From the NCBI GenBank assembly GCA_035762175.1, contig DASTPP010000438.1, positions 29,698 through 93,697 of the forward strand: a DNA stretch of 64,000 nt. Reading direction: 5' to 3'. How positions within the stretch are numbered: position 1 is the first letter of the stretch; each line of letters starts with the position of its first letter. Below are positions 51,510-58,318 of the stretch, piece by piece. Position numbers and translations under genes: made by a program. The stretch is from DASTPP01 sp035762175. Its GTDB lineage: Bacteria > Myxococcota_A > Polyangia > Polyangiales > Polyangiaceae. Under the pieces are notes generated by a model. It worked only from the letters and a program-made list of their open reading frames with translations. It did not search any database and was not told the origin of the DNA.

Positions 51510-53522
51510 ATGCCCAGCCGCTACACCGACGTCCGGCGCCAGTGGCGCGCGACCGACCCCGAGCGCGACCTCGCGAGGCTCTGGCGGGCCGAGCGCTTCG
51601 AAGAGGCCGCGGCGATCGAAGAGGCGCTGCGCGTGTACGAGCTCGCCGTGCGGGTCGCCGGCTGGGAGGCGGTCAAGGGCTGGGCGCGCGCGGCCTTCGA
51701 CGAGGGGCGCATTCTCAACGCGCACCTGGTCGAGCTCTCGATGCGCGCCTTCGAGCAGCGCGACGTGGCGTTCGTCGCCGAGCTCACCGCCCGGATGCTC
51801 GACCGCGCGCCGCCCTCGTTCTTCCGCTTCTGGTACACGCTGTTTTGCACGCGGCACTCGCACGCGGGCGAGAAGATCTTTCGCGCGCAGCTCGCCGCCC
51901 TGAGCGACTACCACGCGGTGAAGTACCGGCGGTGGCTGCGCAAGATCTTGCGCAAGCTGCGCTTCCGCTGCGAGACCCCGCGCGAGAAGGCGCAGGCGGC
52001 GATCGCGTTCGGCGCCTACCGCGGCTACGACAAAGAGGCGTACCCGTCCGAGGTCTTCGAGGCGTACCTCGCCTGCCACAAGGCCGCGAGCACGCGGCCC
52101 AAGGGCAAGCAAGACCGCCCGGTGTCGGCCGAGCAGCACGCCGCGCACTTCGCGCGGGCGGCGGCGAAGCTCGGCATCTGGTCGGTCGTCGAGGGCGTGC
52201 GCACCTCGGCCAAGCTGCCCCGCACGCTCGCCTACCTGGCGGCCATGGCGCCCGGCATGACCGACCTCGAGCTGCGCCGCTCGCTCAAGGCCTTCGACGC
52301 CCGGCTCAAGACCGCGACGCACAAGAAGGCGCCCGAAGACGTGGTCGAGCTCGCGGGGTACTTGCGCGGGCGGCTCGCGGCGATGCCAGGGGTCGCGCTC
52401 GAAGAGTGGTGCAAGGTCTACCCCTACCTCGCCAGCCCGACCCTCTGCGGCGTGGTCGAAGACGTGGTCGACGCCCGGCTCGGGGCGCGAGGCGCGCCGC
52501 TCGCGGGGGGGGTCGAGTGGGGCTTCGCCCCGATCGTCGTGCCCGAGACGCTCGAGGCGCGGGCGTTCCGCGCGGCGCTGGTCGTGGCGTACCTGCTCTA
52601 CGGCGCCTGGGGCGACGCCGCGCTCTACCTCGTGCGCCCGGGGCTGCCGCGCCTGCTCGCGCCGCCGAGCCCCCTCTGGCCCTACGGCGCGGGCGTGTTG
52701 CCGGGGGCGGCGCGCTGGGGGCTCGGGCCCGACCGGCCGCACCGCCCGTTCTACGACCTCGTGCGGGGCACCTTCCCCGAGGCCGCGAAGCGCCGCGCGA
52801 CCTCGCCCCTCGGCGCCGACGGCTACGTCCAGGCGCTGCGCCACCACCTGTACCGCCGGCAGGTGCTCGACGGGGCGGCCCCCTCGCGCGACGTCCCGCT
52901 GCTCGTGCTGACCGGCGAGCCCGAGGCCGCCGAGCGCCGCGCGCTGGCGGCGCACCTCGCGATGTTCCCCGCCGCCGCGCTCGTGAAGCTCGACGCCCCG
53001 TGGAAACACCCCCTCGACGGGCCGCACCTCGCGCACCTCTACGCGCCCGCGGCCGTCAACGACCTGCTCGCGCCGCTGGCCGCGCTCGAGGGCACGGTGG
53101 CCGACGCGCGGGCCGCCTTCGCGGCGCGCAAGCTCGACGTCGACCGCGCGCTCCGGCACCTCTTGCTCGCCCCGGCGCCGGCCGTCGAGCTCGTCGCCCA
53201 GGGGCCCTACGAGCGCGAGGCGGTCGGCGCGAAGGGCGCGCCCCCGCCCGGCCCGAGCGCCGCCGAGGCTCCTCCGGTGCCGGCCGCCCCCACGGGCGCC
53301 ACGGTCGACGTCGTCCTGGTTCGCGCCAAGCCCGACGCGAAGATCATGCTCATCAAGGCCGTCCGCGAGGCGACGGGCCTGGGCCTCAAGGAGGCCAAAG
53401 ATCTCGTCGAGGGCGTGCCCAAGCCGCTGCGCCGCGGGCTGCCGAGGCCCCAGGCCGAGCGCGTCAAGGCGGCGATCGAGGCCGCGGGCGGCGGCGTCGA
53501 GCTGCGCCCGCCCGGGCGCTGA
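51510..53522 (+). CDS. Large unknown protein with C-terminal ribosomal L7/L12-like domain
   Basis: The protein is 670 residues from the ATG at 51510. The first ~590 residues are mostly helical with no recognised domain (REKAQAAIAFGAYRGYDKEA, RHSHAGEKIFRAQLAALSDY, ALVVAYLLYGAWGDAALYLV). After a Pro/Ala linker, the last ~70 residues match the L7/L12 C-terminal domain: DVVLVRAKPDAKIMLIKAVR, EATGLGLKEAKDLVEGVPKP and KAAIEAAGGGVELRP. This module recruits translational GTPases on the ribosome and also appears in unrelated bacterial proteins. A perfect hairpin follows the stop. Cytoplasmic location is expected; the role is unknown. Confidence 0.85.
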   Translation: MPSRYTDVRRQWRATDPERDLARLWRAERFEEAAAIEEALRVYELAVRVAGWEAVKGWARAAFDEGRILNAHLVELSMRAFEQRDVAFVAELTARMLDRAPPSFFRFWYTLFCTRHSHAGEKIFRAQLAALSDYHAVKYRRWLRKILRKLRFRCETPREKAQAAIAFGAYRGYDKEAYPSEVFEAYLACHKAASTRPKGKQDRPVSAEQHAAHFARAAAKLGIWSVVEGVRTSAKLPRTLAYLAAMAPGMTDLELRRSLKAFDARLKTATHKKAPEDVVELAGYLRGRLAAMPGVALEEWCKVYPYLASPTLCGVVEDVVDARLGARGAPLAGGVEWGFAPIVVPETLEARAFRAALVVAYLLYGAWGDAALYLVRPGLPRLLAPPSPLWPYGAGVLPGAARWGLGPDRPHRPFYDLVRGTFPEAAKRRATSPLGADGYVQALRHHLYRRQVLDGAAPSRDVPLLVLTGEPEAAERRALAAHLAMFPAAALVKLDAPWKHPLDGPHLAHLYAPAAVNDLLAPLAALEGTVADARAAFAARKLDVDRALRHLLLAPAPAVELVAQGPYEREAVGAKGAPPPGPSAAEAPPVPAAPTGATVDVVLVRAKPDAKIMLIKAVREATGLGLKEAKDLVEGVPKPLRRGLPRPQAERVKAAIEAAGGGVELRPPGR

Positions 53523-53546
53523 CGCCGGCGCCGGTCGGCGCGGGCG

Positions 53547-53577
53547 GCGGGGGCCGCCAAGCCGCAGGGGCCCCCGC
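53547..53577. terminator. Hairpin between convergent genes
   Basis: A perfect 9-bp stem, GCGGGGGCC (53547-53555) and GGCCCCCGC (53569-53577), with a 13-nt loop lies between the stops of the L7/L12-domain gene and the VOC gene. There is no T run. It could serve as a bidirectional terminator. Confidence 0.5.
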
Positions 53578-53591
53578 ACCGCAAGGCGCGC

Positions 53592-54086
53592 TCAGCGCTC
53601 GCCGTCGTACGCGGCCCGCAGCGTCGCGATGTCCAGCTTGACCATCTTCAGCATCGCGTCGGTGACCCGCTTCGAGCGCGCGGGGTCTTGGTCGCTCATC
53701 ATCTCGTCGAGCACGGCCGGCACGATCTGCCAGCTTACGCCATACTTGTCGCGCAGCCACCCGCACGCCTCGGCCTGGCCGCCTTCGAGCAGCGCGTGCC
53801 AGTAGCGGTCGAGCTCGGCCTGGTCGTCACAAACGACCACCATCGAGATCGCGTGGTTGAACGGGTCGAGCGGCCCGGCGCTAATCGCCTGGAACCGCTG
53901 GCCGAAGAGCGTAAAGTCGACCACCTTCACGGTGCCCGGCGGGCCGCTGGGCGATTCGCTGAGCAAGGGCGTCACCCGCTCGACCCGCGAGTCGGGGAAG
54001 ATGGCCGCGTAGAACGTCGCCGCCTCCTCGGCCTCCTTGGCGTACCAAAGGTGGGGAAAGATCTTCGAGGTTCGCTTCGAAGCCAT
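53592..54086 (-). CDS. VOC-family (PhnB/3-dmu-9_3-mt-like) protein
   Basis: The protein is 164 residues. It shows the PhnB-like VOC pattern: KIFPHLWYAKEAEEAATFYA, DFTLFGQRFQAISAGP, NHAISMVVVCDDQAELDRYW, the LLEGGQAEACGWLRDKYGVS loop and SWQIVPAVLDEMM. An AAGGAGG box nine bases upstream fixes the ATG. Family members are metal-dependent dioxygenase/glyoxalase folds of mostly unknown substrate. Confidence 0.92.
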   Translation of the reverse strand: MASKRTSKIFPHLWYAKEAEEAATFYAAIFPDSRVERVTPLLSESPSGPPGTVKVVDFTLFGQRFQAISAGPLDPFNHAISMVVVCDDQAELDRYWHALLEGGQAEACGWLRDKYGVSWQIVPAVLDEMMSDQDPARSKRVTDAMLKMVKLDIATLRAAYDGER

Positions 54087-54255
54087 GAGCTTGTGCCTCC
54101 TTGCCGCCCGACGGGGGCGCGCGACGCGCCGTGGGCGGGCCCGCCCGGCGGAAGGCGAGCCCGCGAGAGCTGTTCACCTCGTTGGACCGGCCCCCCGCCC
54201 GAAAATCATCGGTCCTGCCCCTCGGTCCGTAGTTTTCTCCGAGGCGGGCCCGCGC

Positions 54256-54341
54256 GGGGCACTCGAGTGCCCTTTAGGGAAGGGTCAACGACCTTGAAGG
54301 GGCACTCGAGTGCCCCTTATCGAAGGGTCGACGACCTCGGT
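54256..54341. repeat. Two 43-bp direct repeats with a GGGCACTCGAGTGCCC palindrome
   Basis: Copies at 54256-54298 and 54299-54341 each start with the 16-bp perfect palindrome GGGCACTCGAGTGCCC and carry AAGGGTCRACGACCT further on, itself a partial inverted repeat. A degenerate third copy begins at 54342 (GGGGTACTCGAAC). They lie in the 410-bp gap (54087-54496) between two minus-strand genes, which holds no other supported feature. The symmetry suggests dimeric regulator binding sites. Confidence 0.85.
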
Positions 54342-54496
54342 GGGGTACTCGAACACGCGCTCTACCGACGTGCCCTTTCTCAACCGCGACGACCAAGAGC
54401 CGATCGTCGAGCCTTGCCCGTTCGCGCCGAGCGCCGTCGGGCGAACGCCGCTCGCTGGCGGGCCCCCCGGTGCCCTCGGCCGAGCAGGTGCGCCGG

Positions 54497-55015
54497 CTAG
54501 AAGCGCCCCGCCACCACGATGCCGTAGCCGCCGGCCATCTTCGCGACGCCGACGCGAGCCGTGACGCCCTTGCTGGTGCCGCGTGAGGCGCCCGAGGCGC
54601 CCGACGAGACCACGGCGGCGGCGGGCACGACGATGCTGGCGAGCAGGCCGATGGGGCCGAGGCGGCTGAGCAAGGCGTCGGCGCTGCGGGCGGCGTCGGC
54701 CGAGGGGCTGCCGCCGCCCGAGGGCGACGAGGCGGGGGCGCGCTCGAAGGGCGCGGCGGCGCGCGCGGGCCCCCGGGGCGGCGCCGCGAGCGGCGAGTAG
54801 GCCCAGGGGCCCGCGTACGCCTCGTCGGGGGAGAATGGCGCGCCCCAGGTGCGCGACGAGCCCGGGCCGAGCGCTTCGCGCGAGGCGTTCAGCTGCCCGA
54901 GGGGCGCGCCCTGCCAGGCCAGCGCGCGGCGCTCGGCACGCGCGGGCGTGCTGGCAGCGAGCACCAGCGAAAGTGCCCCCATCATCAGCAGGAAACGGGT
55001 TCTCGAGGCCGACAT
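54497..55015 (-). CDS. Hypothetical exported protein
   Basis: The protein is 172 residues from the ATG at 55015. A Sec signal peptide (FLLMMGALSLVLAASTPARA) is followed by a low-complexity Pro/Ala/Ser stretch and a hydrophobic helix (LGPIGLLASIVVPAAAVV). The end, GVAKMAGGYGIVVAGRF, has a C-terminal Phe as in outer-membrane beta proteins. No family is recognised. It is likely periplasmic or envelope-associated. Confidence 0.72.
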   Translation of the reverse strand: MSASRTRFLLMMGALSLVLAASTPARAERRALAWQGAPLGQLNASREALGPGSSRTWGAPFSPDEAYAGPWAYSPLAAPPRGPARAAAPFERAPASSPSGGGSPSADAARSADALLSRLGPIGLLASIVVPAAAVVSSGASGASRGTSKGVTARVGVAKMAGGYGIVVAGRF

Positions 55016-55247
55016 GGTATCTCTCGTCGTTGCGGCGTCTGCGCTCGGGGCAGGCGCCGTCCTAGAGTCCATGTTCACGAAGGGTGCCAAGCCCCGCCCG
55101 ACGCCTCGGCCATGCGCCGTCCGGGCCCGGGGCGCTTTTTTCGGCTCGTGACGCCCCGGTGCGAGGCGTGCGGCTCGCACCGCCTGCGCGCCGCGCCCTG
55201 CTGCCCGCAAGCCTCAGCGGGGCGCCGGGCGCTGCTGCCTGTTCGAC

Positions 55248-56042
55248 TCACCCTCCGCCTGACGCCGGCTTCGCCTTCGCGCGCGAGACCTGCGCCTCGA
55301 TCGCGGCGACCCCCTCTTTGAACGCGGGCCGCGTCGTCGACCACTGCTGGGCCTCGGTCTCGTGCGCGAGCGCCTCGGCGTGGGTCGGCGTGACGCGGGC
55401 GCGGCGCAGGGTATCGGTCAGGCGCCGGGCGAAGGCCGGCTCCTGGTCGTCGAGCCGGCGGCCGAGGGCGATCGCGCGGTCGACGAGGGCGTCATCGTCG
55501 AGCACCTCGGCGACGAGCCCGACCTCCTTGGCGCGCTCGCCGTCCCAGACCTCGCCGAGCAGGCACGCGAGCTTGGCCTGCTGCTCGCCCACCGCCCGCG
55601 CGAGCAGCCAGGTGTGCCCGCCGCCGGGGTGCAGGCGCAGGCGGGCGAACCGCGTGTCGAAGACCGCGCGGCGCGAGGCGAGGCGGACGTCGCAGGCGAG
55701 CGCGAGGTTGAAGCCGGCGCCCACGGCGGGGCCGTTCACCGCGGCGATCGTCACGAGCGGCGAGCCGAGGACGCGCAAAAACCCGTCGTACACCTCGCGC
55801 ACCGAGTCGAACTCGCCGTCGGCCGCGGCGCGCAGGGTCGACAGCTCGGCGCCCGCGCAGAAGGCCGGGCCGGCGCCCGTGAGCACGACGGCCCGCACGG
55901 CGCCGTCGGCCTCGAGCGCGTCGAACGCGGCGCCGATGGCCCGGACGAGCGGGGCCGACAGGACGTTGCGGCGCTCGGGCAGGTTCAGCGTCAGCAGCGC
56001 CGCGCCGCCGTACTGGGTCACCAAGACCAGGTCGGAAGACAT
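55248..56042 (-). CDS. Enoyl-CoA hydratase/isomerase (crotonase) family protein
   Basis: The protein is 264 residues from the ATG at 56042. It has both oxyanion-hole segments of the crotonase fold (VVLTGAGPAFCAGAEL; AAVNGPAVGAGFNLALACDV). The usual second catalytic Glu region is replaced by RLRLHPGGGHTW, a variant known in some EchA paralogues, so simple hydratase activity is not certain. It probably acts on a CoA thioester in fatty or amino acid degradation. Confidence 0.9.
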   Translation of the reverse strand: MSSDLVLVTQYGGAALLTLNLPERRNVLSAPLVRAIGAAFDALEADGAVRAVVLTGAGPAFCAGAELSTLRAAADGEFDSVREVYDGFLRVLGSPLVTIAAVNGPAVGAGFNLALACDVRLASRRAVFDTRFARLRLHPGGGHTWLLARAVGEQQAKLACLLGEVWDGERAKEVGLVAEVLDDDALVDRAIALGRRLDDQEPAFARRLTDTLRRARVTPTHAEALAHETEAQQWSTTRPAFKEGVAAIEAQVSRAKAKPASGGG

Positions 56043-56160
56043 CGCCCGAGTGTACACGAACGCCGAAGCGCCGCCCCGGCCGGGTCGAAGTCCGTCTACG
56101 ATCAACCCCCCGACGTCGACCCCGGCGGGGCCCCGACCCGGCGCCCGGCGGGCGCAGGCG

Positions 56161-56238
56161 TCAGGGGCAAGCGACGAGGCACGCGTAGAGCGCGTTGCAC
56201 TCGTCCCTGCAATTGGTACGGTCGGTTTTACAGGCCGC
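56161..56238 (-). pseudogene. Cys-rich C-terminal remnant
   Basis: The minus-strand frame ending at 56161 reads ACKTDRTNCRDECNALYAC and two more residues with Cys, then stop, which looks like the genuine Cys-rich tail of a myxobacterial surface protein. Upstream the frame runs antisense through the lipoprotein gene and is not credible, so the rest of the gene is missing. Confidence 0.4.
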
Positions 56239-57021
56239 ATGCGCCGCTTCGCCGCCCCCTCGCCGCCCCGCGCCGCGCTCGGCGCCCTGCTGGGCGCCCT
56301 CGCCGCCTGTTCGGGGGGGCGCGCCGACGAGCGCCAGGGCGCTGGCGCGCCCGAGACGCTCGACAGCGGCCCGCCCGCCGCGCCCTCGTCGCCCGCGTCC
56401 GCGCGGGCCGCGCCCCCCATCATGAGCCCAACGCCTACCCTCATCGGCGACGCGAAGATGCTCGACGACGGCACCATCGTGCTCGACCTCCGCCACCCCG
56501 CCTGGGTGCGAGTGACCTACGCGCCGACGCACCCCGAGTACGCATCCGTTCTGCGGCATGTCGGCGGCCTGCGCCCCGGCGAATCGAAGGGCGTGCCGCC
56601 CTGGCCCGACGACATCGACGACGCCAAGATCGAAGCGTCGCTGCGCGCCTTCTTGCCGACCAAGGGGCTCTCGATCGAGGGGTGTCGCGCCGAGGTGATG
56701 GGCTCGAAGGCCGACGAGATCGTGGTGAGCGCCCGCTGCGGCGGGCGCCCGCTTTCGATTCGCCTGCGCAAGGGCAGCTACGAGGTCGTCGGGTTCACCG
56801 AGTTCGGGCCGACGAAGTTAGCCGCCTGCCCGATCTCCGCCGCCGGCTCGCCTCGGGGCTGCGCGCGGCGTCGGCACCGCGCCCTCGGCCGAAGCGAGCG
56901 CCCCGAGCGCTGGCCGCAGCGTCAGCGCCGAGAACCCCTCGACCCCCGGCGCCGGCTCGACGCCGAGCACGGTCTGCAGGTACTCGATGGCGGGGGTGAC
57001 CGACCAGCCGTGACAGTCTGA
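56239..57021 (+). CDS. Hypothetical lipoprotein, C-terminus probably read-through
   Basis: The protein is 260 residues from the ATG at 56239. The lipoprotein signal (LGALLGALAAC) is followed by a Pro/Ser linker and a ~130-residue domain (TLIGDAKMLDDGTIVLDLR, GLSIEGCRAEVMGSKADEIV, KGSYEVVGFTEFGPTKLAAC). From about residue 200 the sequence is Arg-rich and lies antisense over a glycoside-hydrolase remnant. The original stop near 56820 was therefore probably lost at a rearrangement join. Function unknown. Confidence 0.65.
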   Translation: MRRFAAPSPPRAALGALLGALAACSGGRADERQGAGAPETLDSGPPAAPSSPASARAAPPIMSPTPTLIGDAKMLDDGTIVLDLRHPAWVRVTYAPTHPEYASVLRHVGGLRPGESKGVPPWPDDIDDAKIEASLRAFLPTKGLSIEGCRAEVMGSKADEIVVSARCGGRPLSIRLRKGSYEVVGFTEFGPTKLAACPISAAGSPRGCARRRHRALGRSERPERWPQRQRREPLDPRRRLDAEHGLQVLDGGGDRPAVTV

Positions 57022-57066
57022 CCTCGGCCGCTGCTCGCGCTCGGGCCAGGTCGTCAGGCCCGTGCC
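56818..57066 (-). pseudogene. C-terminal remnant of a GH78-like alpha-L-rhamnosidase
   Basis: The minus-strand frame gives ~82 residues beginning RPRSDCHGWSVTPAIEYLQ and continuing VLGVEPAPGVEGFSALTLRP and AEGAVPTPRA. The CHxWSxxP motif followed by a VLGVxP and an ALTLRPALG-type strand is the typical end of bacterial six-hairpin rhamnosidases. No start or upstream catalytic domain exists; the frame is cut off where the LysR promoter begins. Confidence 0.65.
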
Positions 57067-57108
57067 GCGCCTGCGATCTTGCGCTAGGCCGCCCGGCGAG
57101 GGCATACG

Positions 57109-58002
57109 ATGGCCGGCGTGAGCAAACCGGCCGACTTCGACTGGAACGACCTCCGCTTCGCGCTCGCCGCGGCCCGGGCCAAGACGCTGGCGGGGGCGTC
57201 GCGGGCGCTGAGCGTCGAGCACTCGACCGTCGGCCGGCGCCTGGCCGCGCTCGAAGACGCGCTCGGCACGCCGCTCTTCGTGCGCAGCCCGGCGGGGCTC
57301 GCGCTGACGCCGGCCGGCGAGAAGGCCCTGCCCCTGCTCGAAGAGATGGAGCGAGCCGCGCTCGCCCTGCGCGACCTGGCCTCGGACGGCCGGGCGCGCG
57401 TGCGGGTCGCCGTGCCTTCGGTCTTCGGCCGCCTGCTGGCGCCGCACCTCACCGCCTTCCGGGCGTCGCGCCCGCTCCTGAGCGTCGAGATCTTGAGCGG
57501 CGGCCGCCCGGTCGATCTGAAGCGGGGCGAGGCCGACGTGGCGCTCCGCTCGGGGCCGATCGACGACGATCTGGTGGCGAAGAGGCTCTGCGACATCACC
57601 TGGTCGCTCTACGCCTCGGCGTCGTACCTCGCGCGGCGGGGCGCCCCGGCCGACCCCCGCGATCTGAGCGGCCACGACGTGATCGGCGCCGCGGCCGACC
57701 TGAAGGGCGTCGCGGCCGCCGAGTGGCTCGAGCGGCACACCAAGGGCGCGAACATGGTCATGCACTGCCGCGAGGTGAGCGATCTGCTCGCCGCCTGCGT
57801 CGCGGGCGTGGGCATCGCGTTGCTGCCCTGCCTGCTCGCGGACGCCGAGCCCGCGCTCGATCGGCTCACCCCCGAGCCGCTGTGCAGCAACCAATTCTGG
57901 ATGGTCTACCGCAAAGAGTCACTGCGGGCCGAGCCGGTGAGGGCGGTCGTCGAGTTCTTGAGCGAGATGTTGCGGGTGCACGACAAGAAGCCCCGGGGCT
58001 AG
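57109..58002 (+). CDS. LysR-family transcription regulator
   Basis: The protein is 297 residues. The N-terminal winged helix-turn-helix is clear (FALAAARAKTLAGASRALSV, STVGRRLAALEDALGTPLF), followed by the substrate-binding domain (VRVAVPSVFGRLLAPHLTAF, DVALRSGPIDDDLVAKRL, CVAGVGIALLPCLLA). It activates or represses target promoters with a small effector. The usual divergent target is missing: upstream lies only the glycosidase remnant, so its regulated gene may have been lost or be elsewhere. Confidence 0.93.
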   Translation: MAGVSKPADFDWNDLRFALAAARAKTLAGASRALSVEHSTVGRRLAALEDALGTPLFVRSPAGLALTPAGEKALPLLEEMERAALALRDLASDGRARVRVAVPSVFGRLLAPHLTAFRASRPLLSVEILSGGRPVDLKRGEADVALRSGPIDDDLVAKRLCDITWSLYASASYLARRGAPADPRDLSGHDVIGAAADLKGVAAAEWLERHTKGANMVMHCREVSDLLAACVAGVGIALLPCLLADAEPALDRLTPEPLCSNQFWMVYRKESLRAEPVRAVVEFLSEMLRVHDKKPRG

Positions 58003-58318
58003 GCTCCGCGGGCTCTCGAGTCGCCGGCCGGGCCCCGCCGCCGGCCGACGCCCCCCCTGTGCGCTGGCGCACAAGGCCTGGGCGGCGATCGCCAATCGAC
58101 CGCCGCCGCCGCGTCGGGCAAGCTCATCGTACGAGGTCGCCGAGAGCGCCTCGGGGGTCGTCACGGTCGCCGACATCGCGGCGGCCGCGGCGCGCCGTCA
58201 TGGGCCCGGCCCGCGCGAGGGCCCCCGGCGAACGGGGGCGCCTTCGCGCGGCGGCCGGGCGGCTTCGGCGTCGCTCGCCGGGGCCGGGGCTCGAACGTGG
58301 TGGACGAAAGAAAATCAA
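58003..58318. other. 316-bp intergenic region between LysR and metalloprotease genes
   Basis: No gene is supported. A minus-strand frame starting at ATG 58176 gives MSATVTTPEALSATSYDELA, which looks natural for ~40 residues but then runs antisense over lysR; it may be a remnant. The AT-richer end at 58305-58320 is next to the protease start. Confidence 0.35.

Noticed and set aside
57919..58176. Small minus-strand gene starting MSATVTTPEALS.
   Set aside because: Only about 40 residues look natural; the rest is antisense to the end of lysR and there is no clear ribosome-binding site.
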